A stretch of DNA of 64,000 nt from Lampris incognitus (GCF_029633865.1 NC_079215.1:50513843-50577842); one strand, 5' to 3'; shown: positions 44,301-55,950, counted from the first letter of the stretch. Notes: generated from the sequence alone by a model not told the origin. Numbers and translations are program-made.

Positions 44301-47300
44301 AGATGAACAGACCAGGGGAGGCAATAGTTAATTACCAGAGGGCTGCAGAGTTGCAAGTACAGTGTCCTATTGAAGCTCTGTTGTCTTTGGGAGAAATGGC
44401 CACCTGCAAAATCCTCACCCGTGAGTTCACTCTGGCCATTGTTATCTTTCTTTTTGGGTCCTTGTGTATGCATAGGTCATAATCTATGTGTAAATACAAA
44501 TTATTTTGTCTTTTTATCCTGGAGTATAATGGCTGCCTGCGTCTCCTTTTCTGCAGGTGACTATGATGGTGCTTTGTCAGTGTTAACAGAGATGCAATTG
44601 ATGTGCCAAGAAAGAGGACTGCAGCTACCAGGCACTAACACCCCTGTCGGTGAGGCTGATGGACTAAGGTCTTTGGAAAAAAGCAAAATGATTCTACAAG
44701 CATTAAATCATCTGATTTATGAACCACATATTGGATAATTTGTTAGTTCCATAAGATCCCATGAAAATTGCCCCTTGGTCCCAAAAATGCAGAGGATTGG
44801 TTTACCTGTCCTAAATTCTAGACAGAGAGGCTTGTTTGTGGTTCTCAAACACTGATCAGGACTCCATTCAACCTGGCAAGCCAAGGTCATCACACTGAGA
44901 CAAATCACAAGACACCATTTATCTCACAGTGTGATGAATTTTCAAGACTTGGCTCCTTTTAGAACATCAGACATCTCATAACCATCTTGAAGTTCTTGAG
45001 GTTTTTGTAGAAGACCTCTCCAGGGTAGTACTAGTGAAAGCTGAGGGGAAGCCAAGCTCCTTTTCTATATATCAAATGCAAGTCCTTCCAAACGGTGATA
45101 TTACTTTTATTTTTTTATACCAATCTTTTTAGAACTAAATGGAATGGCTGCTATGTGCTTAAGTGAAATTGTTTCCCAGTGACTTGTGCTAATATTTTTT
45201 TAACTGGAAGCTGCATGCAGCTGGTCTCAAACACCAAACTATTAGTATGAAAATATGTTAAAATTTCTTAGATACTGTTAAAATTTAAAACCCTGTCCTG
45301 ATGTCATTTATGGGAGTAAGTAAACTGACCCAGCCTAGAAGTAACCACATTTGTCATTTCGCATCCAGTTGTCTGGTGGCTTTTGACCAAGGTTTCTCCA
45401 GTCTTGGGGTTAGTGGTCAGATTTAGACTCACACAGTTTTTACAGCAAAATGCCTCTGTCATATTGGCTTGTGACAGTAAATGAGCTAAGCCAAAATCAA
45501 AGCTCTTGCTTTACTTAATCAGTCGTCACTCTGACCCTCAGCTATGTGAATAAACTCTAGCTTATTGATCAAAAGAATGAGCTCAAGTGTACAGAGGGGA
45601 GAAATGCTGTTTCTCTCCAGGATGCCATGACTCACACTTCCTGTTAGGACCTCAGAGAAAAGGCTCCTCTGTTTGAAGAGGAGTCTCACAGCTGGCTTGG
45701 AAATGCCATTGGATTCCCTATGAGGTATGAGGAGCAGAGGGAGTTGCTAGGGCAAGCAGGGAAAGGGATATCATGGCTGCTCTGCTTGCCTAGTTTCCAT
45801 TTGGACACAGAAAATTAGCATGCAAATTTCAGCCAGTCAAAAACATACTGGCTGGCGCGACAATATTCAACAATGTACAACACTTTTCATACAAGCCACC
45901 AGCGTGCCATACCACAGAAATGGGGAAAAAAAGAGCAAAAATGAACATAAATAGAAAAAATGCATCTTGCAGTTAAGTGCCAGAGAAGAAAGCACAAATA
46001 CGTTTTAAAACTGAATTTAATTAAACAACGGAATAATACTCAAGGTATACCCAACAACGCTTCAGCGCTTGATTTTTGATAAAGTGACTTGTAAGAGAGG
46101 ATGTGTGACTTTCTGAAATTAAACCAATAACTATTTTGCTGGAACTGTCACTCATGTCTAATGTTTACATGTGGATCTGCAGATAAAACTGTATACTGCA
46201 GTGAAGGAACAAGATCCAAGTTCAAGTTTCAAACTCAAACTTTACCGTCATATGCATTAAGAATACAGTGAAATTCTTGTGCTCTGCCTCTCTCGGCCTT
46301 AACACAAGGGACACAAGGACAAAGAACACAAGGACACGCCATCCCAAAATAAAACAGACTATGTACACAGTGAATTCATACATTATATACACAATATACA
46401 GTACATGATAACATGACAATGTAAGGTGCATATATGGGTATGTCAGCTGTTCAGCAACCTGACTGCCTGTGGAAAAAAACTATTACTGAGACGGGTGGTG
46501 TGTGATTTGGTGCTCCGGTAACTTTTTTTTAAATGGAAGGAGCGAGAACAGAACATGAGACAAAATGTCTGGTGTCCTCCGTGATATTTGGGGCTTTCCT
46601 TTTGCAGCGAGTGGTGTAAATATTATGAAACTAGTAGTTCAATGCCAGTGATTTTTGCTGCTGTCTTTACAGTCCTTTGCAGCAGTCCTGAGCGGTCAGG
46701 TTGCCAAACCACACTATGATACAGCCTGTCAACACACTGTCCATGGTACTGCCATAAAAGTTCATGAGTTCTTGAGATGCCTCACAAAATACAGTCTCTG
46801 CTGTACCTTCTTGAGGATGCAGTTGGTGTTGAGAGACCATGTGAGGGTGTCTGTGCTGTGTAAACTGAGAACTCTAAAACTGTCCACTATTTCCACAGAT
46901 TACCCACTGATGGAAATAGCAATGTGATTTCCTCCGGTCTTTCTAAAGGCAGCCATGCCAGTTTGTGTTACTCATAAATGAAATGATTTTCATGTCCGTC
47001 GATGTTTTGTAAAATGTAATGGCTGGGTCAGGCCTCAGTCAGCACTCAGGGGTTTTAACATTAACAGGAGCAATTTCCAATTAAGATGCAGTTGTTTGCT
47101 CGTTGATGAGCACTCACTCATACATCTCACCCCTATGCCCTTGTCACCGGCAGGCTAGTGTCTGTGTTCACAAAAGACACATCTTTTATTAAATTGTAAC
47201 ACAAAATGGGGCATCTGGATCACAGACGATAAAAAAACAGGTGGCATCCAGCGGCTTGTCTGTGTTTGTTTTGTCTTTAGTGTCAATGCTTGGTTTCTCC

Positions 47301-49663
47301 ATTAGATATAGATGTATGGCCATTGGCGGATATAGCCTTCATGTAGGTCATTACCACCCATTGAGCAGGGCAGTGAACATACATACAGCAAGTATTTTTT
47401 TTTAAATAACTTTACTTGTTGTTGCAATTATTGTAGAACATTTCTTTATACTTAGTGTTAAACAGTTTACAAAATAGAGCAACCAAGTCATTGTTGAAAC
47501 AAGATGATTTTGAGCATCCAGTTGGTGTTTTTGTGTAAAATTGTATAAAATGAACTGGTCTGTCTGCTTGTATCCTGCACCTTATATCATATAATCAAAT
47601 CTTACAAACTGAATTCCATACCCCCCCCCCCTTTTTTTTTTCCCTCCCCAATTGTACCTGGCCAATCACCCCGCTCTCCGAGCCGTCCCAGTTGCTGCTC
47701 CACCCCCTCTGCCGATCCAGGGAGGGCTGCAGACTACCACATGCCTCCTCCGATACATGTGGAGTCTCCAGCCGCTTCTTTTCACCTGACAGTGAGGAGT
47801 TTGGCCAGGGGGACGTAGCGCGTGGGAGGATCACGCTATTCCCCCCAGTTCCCCCTCCCCCCTCAACAGGCGCCCCGACCGACCAGAGGAGGCGCTAGTG
47901 CAGCAACCAGGACACATACCCACGTCCAGCTTCCCACCTGCAGACACGGCCAACAATATCTGTATTTGTAGGGATGCCCAACCAAGCCGGCGATAACACG
48001 GGGATTCGAACCGACGAGCCCCGTGTTGGTAGGCAACGGAATAGACCGTTACATTACCTGGACGCCCCCCTGAACACCGTACTTACAGTAATGCAGTGCA
48101 CATGTTCATACTGTGCCTGTACCATTCAAACGAAAATATATTTTTTTTACCCTAGCTGTGTTAAACAGTCGTTGTTTAAATCTGCATGTTGTTTAATGTT
48201 TTTATAAGGGACATCCTTCACTTCCTGCCCGATGTCATTCAGGTACTATTAGAGAGCCTGTGCATTTCGTATAGAAGAGATCACCTAGTTCTTGCATTTG
48301 TTTTTTAACATTTTGTTCTTCAGCTCACAACTCATACCTTCCTTTATAAACTATATTTATCTTTTTCCTTTTGTCCCCCCCTCCCCCCACATTAATTGTG
48401 ATCAAGTCAAACTCAATTCAGATTGGGATTTTGATTCTTGTAGGTGCATTTCTGGACATTGTGGCCAAGTGTGAGATCTCTAGAGTGCTGCTGCTAATGT
48501 TGCTTGAGGTAGGCAAATGGTTTATTGCTTAAAAAAACAAAACAAAACATACATGCAGAAAAATTTCCCAGAAAAGTTCAGACCCAGCACTCTTAATTAA
48601 CCCTGCCTTCATTTCCTACGCAGCCTCCGCCTCAAAAGCTGTTACCAGAGCATGCACAGACCCTGGAGAGATATGCATGGGAGTCCTTTGACCCCCATAG
48701 CCAGGGTAACTAAGCTACTAAACTTCCCTTATATTTTAATCACATTCCTCACAGCAGTATAACAACCACATGTGCCTCCATGAAAAGGTTTCCCATTTTA
48801 CTGTGAAAGTCAACGAACAGTTTAACGTCTCAATGAATATACTGTGTCCTGCAGCAATTTGAGCAGTTTTATTTATGTCCTCTCCTCCAGTGACCTTCCT
48901 GCCTGAGAATGTTTTCCTGCTCCTCCAGTCAGTGGTGGTGAGTTAAAAACTACACATTTGTACAGTTAACAGGATTTCCTGTTTCCGCCAGCCTCACAAA
49001 AAGAAGTATGATCTCACATTGCCCACACATGAAAGGATTTAATGAGGTTGGGACAACTCCTCCTTTGCCAATAGTGTGACCTTTCTTAGTGAATTCGTTG
49101 ATAAGGCAGTGATGTCCATGTTACTTTTTCTTTCTGTGTTTGTACTACATTGTGGCAAGATCAATACTGAAGGGCCTGTATAGAGCGTTATTTGGGAATG
49201 AATTGCCTTTTTAATGAAATTGTAAAGGCAAAACTTTAAATTGCTCCGCTATGGATCTCTTAAGCTTGATCTGCGTGGGGAAAATTGACTTTAAGCATCA
49301 TAAAAAGAGCATAAAGGTTGACTTGGCTAGAAGAGACCTTGTCATGGTGGTCTGTATTTGCAGTTAAGGTTTTATTTTTGCACTGTCGAACACTAAATAT
49401 GTTTTGCAGATGGCGTGCCAGGAAAAAGACACAGAATCCCTGAAGTCTCTTCAAACAGAGCTGTGGTATTCAAAAAATCTTATCTTCCTTTTATATGATA
49501 AGAAATGATCAATGTTTCCACATTTCATTTTCCTCTTTTCTATACTGATCTTTTCCTGTTGTGTGTGTATATCTCTCTCAGGCCATTTCTCTCCACTGAG
49601 CAGAACCATCTTCTCCACCTGGTGGTCCAGGAGCGCATCACCCCATCTGGGCAAGGGATTTAG
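41324..49663 (+). CDS. f8a: f8a, 40-kDa huntingtin-associated protein (HAP40), 317 aa, 12 exons
   Basis: Exons: 41324-41382, 41799-41845, 42075-42147, 42479-42638, 44092-44160, 44300-44420, 44557-44649, 48444-48508, 48624-48705, 48891-48937, 49410-49465, 49582-49663. All junctions are GT-AG and in phase; the sum is 954 bases (317 codons plus TAG). The product matches HAP40 block by block: [78 protein letters not shown] and ITPSGQGI at the end. HAP40 is an all-helical TPR-like protein that binds and stabilises huntingtin and links it to Rab5-dependent endosome transport. The start ATG has a good context and aligns with the family start. Human F8A is longer (371 aa), with low-complexity inserts absent here, and is intronless. 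Intron 7 is about 3.8 kb and holds repeats. Confidence 0.96.
43675..43775. repeat. Fragment of an interspersed repeat in f8a intron 4
   Basis: TTATTTTACCAGTAAAAAAC, then CATTGAGATTTTACATCTC and GGCCAAGACAGCAGCA, resemble a common fish repeat as I recall it. The boundaries are uncertain. Confidence 0.35.
46205..46935. repeat. Old interspersed repeat in f8a intron 7
   Basis: Blocks such as CAGTGAAATTCTTGTGCTC, CAACCTGACTGCCTGTGG, GGTGGTGTGTGATTTGGTGC and CCAGTGATTTTTGCTGCTGT follow the order of a widespread teleost repeat. Its class is not clear from sequence alone. It is degraded and has no coding frame. Confidence 0.5.
47621..48070 (-). mobile_element. tRNA-derived SINE (family A, copy 6)
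   Basis: Reverse-complement full-length copy: C/T-rich tail, CCCCAATTGTACCTGGCC, body, and head with GGGGATTCGAACCGACGAGC. It lies in f8a intron 7, antisense to the gene. Confidence 0.87.
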
Positions 49664-50082
49664 TGCGGTCCACTTCCAACTCATTCCCTCTGGGAATGAA
49701 GCATAATGGAACATTTTTGTCTTAGGATAGGTCTGTTGTAAGGCCTGAAAAAGTGCTTCATCCAGTATCAACGTGTAGTAAACTTGCCGTAAGTGCAAAA
49801 ATATTTTGTCCTTAATAAGTTATCATGCACAGATCTTGAGTATTTTTGGCAGTTCTTCTCAGGAGCTTCCATACAGTACACTGATGTAGGAAATTTGCCT
49901 CGGAAGGTAACTTGTAGCTTAATTCTAGAAACGTGGTGTACTTTAGTGAATGCTACAGAACTGGACCAATCGTGGTTTTGATGGCTACACATGCAAACTA
50001 CTGGATTGAGTTGTGTCTTGCAGAAATACCTATTTATTTCCAACAGTTTAATTGAGTTCATGTCATTCTTCTTTTGTTCATG

Positions 50083-50097
50083 TGTTTATTTTAATAA
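50083..50097. terminator. Overlapping poly(A) signals for convergent f8a (+) and emp1 (-)
   Basis: The stretch TTTATTTTAATAAA carries AATAAA on the + strand, about 430 bases past the f8a stop. It carries AATAAA on the minus strand too, about 1.1 kb past the emp1 stop. It could end both transcripts; the minus-strand use is inference. Confidence 0.45.
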
Positions 50098-50109
50098 ATG
50101 AAATGGCTT

Positions 50110-51178
50110 CCAATGTAATTACAAACCCTTCCACTGCATAGTTCTGAATTATGGTGATTGTGACACCATCGTCCTCCATCCCTGGTTTACTTAATGTTCA
50201 CTTGTACAAATTGCATGTACTTTAATATGATAGCAGCCAAGTATAAAAACATGATCCAACATGGTTAAAAAAAAAAAATCACTCAGAATACAAAATGATA
50301 CAAAAATACAATGGTTATGATGTACACAGATAACAAAAACAAAAATGGTTACAACATACTTCCATTATAAAATATTCATAGAACGGATTAAAATCACTAG
50401 TACTAATAAGGCTTGTGTTTCCTGATTGTTCAAGTACTGCAACAGGAATGTTGTAATATATTTCAACAAGTCATATTTTGGGAAATACAGTATTATCAAC
50501 CCCCCTATGTTCTCCCATTGGAAAGATGTAGCGAACTCCGTTAATAAAAAGTTTTTGTGTGAGGGTTGCAGTGTATGGTGAGCTAAAACTGTTCTTGAAT
50601 ACTACATCCCCCAAGGGGCTTTTATCGGACTACTGCTTCTCTCCTCAAAACAAATTCTCCAAGATGTTAGCGACAGATATGTGTATACCAACCTTCTGTG
50701 TTGCACAGCAAAGCTGATAAAAACTGATTTACTGACATTACAATGATGCTACTACCCCTCCCATAAGGCATTACAATGATGCTACTACCCCTCCCATAAG
50801 GCATTACAATGATGCTACTACCCCTCCCATAAGGTATAGAGTCTTTTATCGGCAACCCCAGTTTCACTCCCTATCCTTCCCTTCGTTCATCCCTCATCTT
50901 TTAAATTCAAAGCTGTTCCCCCTGTCAACCTCTTCTATTTTATCCCTTCCTTAAGGGTTCGCTTTTAATTTAGGATCTCAACGCTGTGCATGAAAAACCG
51001 CATTGTTAGTGACTAAACGTTTTTCCAAATTGTCCTGTCTCCGATATTGCGCCAGAACCTCGGCGGGTGTTTTCTTTTTTTTTTTTCCTTTCCATTTTTT
51101 TAAATTTTGAAGAAAGTGCTGTTCTTGAATCTACTGAATTCTAACAGACAGCAATCTTGCTTCCGCTCTGCCATCCCT
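50110..51178 (-). other. emp1: Probable emp1 3'UTR
   Basis: It lies between the f8a poly(A) motif and the emp1 stop codon, with no open exon on either strand. It includes a three-unit tandem repeat at 50736-50834 and A-rich stretches near 50270. EMP-family genes have 3'UTRs of this size or longer. Confidence 0.45.
50736..50834. repeat. Tandem repeat, three perfect 33-bp units
   Basis: Units at 50736-50768, 50769-50801 and 50802-50834 each run from CATTACAATGATGC to CCTCCCATAAGG with no visible mismatch. Because 33 is a multiple of three, the stretch is open in several frames; this is an artefact, not a gene. Confidence 0.92.
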
Positions 51179-54100
51179 TTACTCGCTCTTCTTCCGCAAG
51201 ACGAGGTAGATGATGGCCAGAAGAAAGGAGAGGACAAAAGAGATCCAGGCCAGGACAAAGGAGTGTCCATACCCTCCCTCTGTCTCCCCCTTGTGAAAGT
51301 CTGACGTGTAGATTGAGGCTGCAATCATTATGCACAGACCTGGAGGGGAGAAGAGAAGCAAAATTTCACATCTGAAAAGACTGATGGCCAGATATTTACA
51401 TTTTGTGAGGGCTAGCTTTAGGCTGTCACGGGGTTTTTCATAGTATTATAATATCCATGACAAATACTTAGAATTTGCATGCACCTGGACTTAATTGTGG
51501 AGGAACAACTAGCGTGTTAACATTGGGCCCAACTTATGATCAAACCCAAGTGGTTGCATGTGAGCCCATAAAAGTACAGATGTTGCTACACATTAAAGTC
51601 TCAAAACTGTTTGAAATAAAGAATTCAGCAGGTGCTTTTACACAACGTCTTGCAACAAGTGGGAGGTATCAAAACAAGAGCTAGCCAATATGATGTGCAA
51701 AATATCAAAACATTAACAATATTTGTTTAGTTCATGTTTGTACAGTATTTGTTTACAGTATTTGTGGCACAAGGCAGAGGTGTGATATCCAGGCTACTCA
51801 CAAGAAATAAACTGCATCACTCCAGAGAAGGTAAACCTCTGGCCCTTTGCCAGGGTGAACAGCTGGGCCACAAACACGAAGAGGGCCAGGATGGCAAAAA
51901 TACAGGCCAGCACAGAGGTGGCCTGCACTGCCTGAAGCAAGTCTGCAGGTGGCGACAGAGAGCAAAACAATGAGTCAACGGTGACACGAGGAGGTGCAAT
52001 GCACTCTACCTTGTTGCTCACTTAAAATAAAAAACAAAACAAAAAACGACAGACCGTGGGCTGATGCTGTTACTGCGTTTTCACAATTTGATAAATGTTA
52101 GAAGAAAGGGAAAAGTTGAGTCCTAAATCTGAAAAACCTTGGACATTACTGCAATTCAATGCACGGTTCAATGCACTAGGCAGCAGTGTAACATCAGATA
52201 ACTCAAATAACCGTTTCCCATCCTTCGTTCATCTCTGTGAAATGTTTTATCGACAAATAACAACAATTGGATCTGATGAACAATTCCTGAAATGAGTTAA
52301 ACAGCTGTGGTCAGAAGGTCAGGCGTATAGTTCTTGGGTACAGAGCATTGAGTCGTTGCACACAAAACAACAATTACAGGAATAGTAATCCAGGATGTTT
52401 GGATTAGTTGATATCGCTTGTAAACATCACCCTTCATCATAAATGCTGGCAATAATCTAACTTCATCAAGTCAATTTCTTTTTTCTGAGATCTGGTCATC
52501 TCAGGCCCCTGACCCCTTTTTTCCCCCCTCCTATCCAATTGTATCCAGCCCAACTTGAGTTGTATCCAACCCAACTCTTCTGAGCCGTCCCAGTCTCTGC
52601 TCCACCCCCTCTGCCGATCCGGGGAGGGCTGCAGACTACCACATGCCTCCTCCGATACATGTGGAGTCGCCAGCCGCTTCTTCTCACCTGACAGTGAGGA
52701 GTTTCGCCAGGGGGACGTAGCGCGTGGATCACGCCATTCCCCCCCAGTTCCCTCTCCCTCCTGAACAAGCACCCCGACCGACCAGAGGAGGCACTACTGC
52801 AGCGACCAGGACACATACCCACATCCGTTTCCCCACCCACAGACACGGCCAATTGCGTCTGTGGGGACGCCCGACCAAGCCGGAGGTAACACGGGGATTC
52901 GAACCGGCGATACCCGTGTTGGTAGGTAACGGAACAGACCACTACGCTGCCTGGACGCCCCCATCAGTCAAATTTAAGTGGGATTTGAAGCAGCACCAGG
53001 TAACTTTTTTGCTTTAAAGGAAGAGGTCAGGTTTTTTTTAAAGTGTACCCCTATCTCATACTCACTACACATGCAGTACATAGGTTTGTTTCCTTTTCAC
53101 AGTCATCTGTTTCATAATGTTAATGACTGTACATGTTTAAAATTACCATTTGAATTTGCTACGATAGACTGCCATCATGTTAGTTTTGGCTGAAGTGTGG
53201 AGTGTTTGTTTTGGTTTTTTTTTTTGCAGTGAATGAGGGTTGTGGATTTGTCTCCCAGTAATTGCATTGAACTCAAGACTGCAAGCTGGGGATGCATGTC
53301 CAGCATGAAGAAAAGGACAGATGACCATGAAAATTAAACCTACCAATGCACTTCATGAGCAGTGAGTATGAAATATGGACTGACTTAAAAAAAAAATCAG
53401 AACTATTTCTTTAGCATGTCGTTTTGGTCACAGTGTGATGGCTATGGGAGAATGACTATCACCGTTCAGATCACTTCCCTGTTCATTTCGCATTTTGTTT
53501 GCCGCTGGACATGAAACCTCCTGGGAAAAATAGGAATTGCTTTAAAGCACATATAACTATAGCAATTTTATGTTACATCGCTCCTTTTCTCGTGATCATT
53601 TTTCTATGACTTGTAAATAAATGCATGAATCATGCTCCGCTGTGAAAAATACAGACAAAAAGAAAAGGTTCTCCGCTCTCTTTACGACAGGTGGTGTAAA
53701 AGACATTGCTGAAATCCAAGAAGCTGCTTGGTGCTGCTTTAAAAGATGATCCATTCCCATATTAGAGATGATGTTCTGAGCTACTCTGTGACAGTAAGTC
53801 TTGGGAGTTACCTTCAGGGTAGTCTTTCAGGTTGGTGTAATGCCAGGCTGAGCCTCGCAGCTCCCATCTCCCCCACAAGTCAGTGGATACCGTCCCTGTC
53901 ATCCACCAGGCCTGAGAGGACACATGAAACCCACAGAAATTAGCCGCTGTCCCCAAATTAACTGATACCTAGCTGACTGATGGAGGAGACTCACCGTTTG
54001 GTTCATCATATCAACAAAACAAAAAAAACTTAATTTATTAACTTGAGCAGCTACCAAAGCGGAGCATGTGTTTTTAAACACACTCGCTATAGAAATGATC

Positions 54101-54843
54101 AAAAAGCACATTTGTTATGTGAATCAGGGTTGTAGATTAAAATTTTAAATCAAAACCTTAATTAAGAATTATTCATATAACTCATGTCTGAATAATGCAT
54201 CAATTCACAAAGGTCCCCACTGACTCGGTTAAAAGAAGGCTAAACGTGGTCCCTTCCATACTCTACGTATATGTGAACTCCCGTTTTCCATAATGCAGCA
54301 ACATTTTTGCTGGATTCAGTTGCATTTATTTTCAAAGCACCGTCCTCAAGAAAATAAACGTCGCTTGACAAAAATAAGCAGTAGGATTAAAATATATTAT
54401 GCAGGATATTTCATCCTGGATGGGCTATACAGTTTAGGAATGAAAGAAGTGGCATTTGCTAGTTTAGTGGACGGCGCTGTAGATGGAGCAGCTGCGGCGC
54501 TCTGACGTCCTACCCCCGAGATACTGGCGAGCGTTACCGCGCATGCGCGGTTTCGGATTACGGTTAGTATATAATTTGCGCCACACTCGACAAAAGTCGG
54601 AGGAATCGTCAGACCGTCGGCCTTTTTTTCCCCCAAGTTTATTGGCACAGGTTGGCCGGGTAGCCCGTTGTGTTGTTATTTCGGTAACCGGGATGTTTGA
54701 ACAGAGAGGCCAGTAGACGTATAAACATTTACAGGAGAAAGACATTTAATAACAAGAGTCCAACGTACATTATCAATGGTGGCCACCAGCAGGAGGATGA
54801 TGGTGGTAATGTGCAGAACAACGATTCCGGCCAGGATCAACAT
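51179..54843 (-). CDS. emp1: emp1-like epithelial membrane protein (PMP22/EMP family), 158 aa
   Basis: Coding exons on the minus strand are 54769-54843, 53812-53911, 51802-51942 and 51179-51339. They are GT-AG throughout, in phase, with 477 bases. The tetraspan layout fits the family: TM1 in exon 1 (MLILAGIVVLHITTIILLLV), an extracellular loop in exon 2 (IDNAWWMTGTVSTDLWGRWE), TM2-TM3 in exon 3 (DLLQAVQATSVLACIFAILA) and TM3-TM4 in exon 4 (CLCIMIAASIYTSDF, then ILVLRKK-like end IIYLVLRKKSE). The length matches the usual 157-167. The family acts in membrane microdomains, cell contacts and integrin trafficking. Human EMP1 and GRIN2B are convergent neighbours, as here, which favours emp1; by sequence alone emp2 (shared DNAWW and LQAVQAT) is a rival. 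The first loop lacks the Cys of the usual GLWxxC motif. Confidence 0.85.
52517..52962 (-). mobile_element. tRNA-derived SINE (family A, copy 7)
   Basis: Reverse-complement full-length copy in an emp1 intron. The tail-proximal part carries a local duplication (TTGTATCCAGCCCAACTT, then TTGTATCCAACCCAACTC). The head reads GGGGATTCGAACCGGCGATA. Confidence 0.87.
54480..54720. promoter_or_regulatory. CpG-rich segment with CRE and NRF-1-like palindrome in an emp1 intron
   Basis: It contains TGACGTC (54503-54509) and the perfect palindrome CCGCGCATGCGCGG (54537-54550), which fits the NRF-1 consensus. These lie in a local CpG-rich island about 50-350 bases downstream of emp1 coding exon 1. Such clusters usually mark ubiquitous promoters. 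No transcript unit starting here is evident. Confidence 0.4.
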
Positions 54844-54852
54844 TGCGGCTTT
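54844..54852 (-). other. emp1: 5'UTR part of the first emp1 coding exon
   Basis: A CAG acceptor at 54855-54853 on the minus strand lies nine bases before the ATG, showing that the 5'UTR is split by an intron and that an upstream non-coding exon exists. Confidence 0.65.
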
Positions 54853-55871
54853 CTGAAAAACAGATAAGGAAAGCGGAAGGACGCATGTTATTTATTCTTT
54901 CAGTTTTTTTAAAAAGAGCTTTAGGCAGAAGTTTAGAGTTGCGTGACTTCATGCACAGTTGGTGATGCCTCTTTTTCTAACAAAGAGAAGAAGAAGAAGA
55001 AGAAAAAACCAAGAGCCGAGAGCCAATTCAACAAGTCCAAACTCGCACCAACAAACCTTTTCTCCATTAACGGCATGGCCCCATCTGCTGTCAAACACAC
55101 CCCCGTTCACTCCCACACAGGGTTTCCCTAAACGCTACCTCCTAGCTCCCAAACCTAACCCGTCGACGGGGTGGCGTTTCGTGTAGGGTGTTATCTCTCT
55201 TGTCAAAGACGCGACGTTTACTCTAAATCAACGAACTGGCCCAGCTGCTTTAAGTGAACCTTCAACATCTGGGTCCTACGTGAGCTCGCCGCTGCAGAAG
55301 AAGAGGGCTGTATCGATGGGTTTTTTTTTTTTTTTTAAATCGATCACCCGCACACTTTTGCACGGTTCCCTCGCCTGAGAGACGAATTGCTTCGACGAAT
55401 GTGTAGGAATAGTCCAGATGTTGTGCCCTTGTAGGGGCATTTCCGGCCGGGGTGACGGCGCGCCGCTGCCGCACTTCATTCGGGTTTAGGCCGTGGGGTG
55501 GCAGAAGACGCGCTAACGAAAAGAGCGCGATTGCGACGACAGCTCGGACGTATCAAAGCCCTCCGACGCATATGCGGCTTCTCGGCTCTCCAAGCGGCGC
55601 TATATTTCATATTTCATCCTCTTCTTTGAACCCCCCTCCCCCCCAAAAAAACTTTACTCTTACGCCGGAAATAAATAAAAGCCCATGCGATCCTTCAAAG
55701 CGTTGCTGGACACCGTCTGCGCTCGGAGATCTAACATCCAAAGTTAAACCAACTCCCAAACTCTCTTAAAACACGATGATGGCGGTGATGGTGATGATGA
55801 TGGCCAACATCGCGTCGAAAGTAGCCCGTTTTAACATGGGAACAAAAAAAAAAGGAAAAGAAAGGCATTAC

Positions 55872-55950
55872 CTGTAGACACTTTTACACACGGGAGTTAT
55901 TTTGGAGTCCGAACCGCCGTAGACCCACCCAGCTTCAAATTCACAGCATA
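55872..55950 (-). other. emp1: Probable emp1 5' non-coding exon and start region
   Basis: The minus strand has a good donor, TACAG then GTAATG, at 55872/55871. It is preceded by sequence without ATG-led frames. A GC box (GCCCCGCCC on the + strand, 56008-56016) lies just upstream. The transcription start itself is not visible. Confidence 0.5.

Noticed and set aside
50736-50834. CRISPR-like array
   Set aside because: Units are directly adjacent with no variable spacers, and the genome is eukaryotic.
50667-50867. Small protein with three MPYGRGSSIIV repeats
   Set aside because: The 33-bp unit is a multiple of three, so openness is automatic; there is no start context or homologue.
54485-54718. 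78-codon + strand frame in the emp1 intron
   Set aside because: Basic, low-information peptide in a CpG-rich patch; kept only as a possible regulatory segment.
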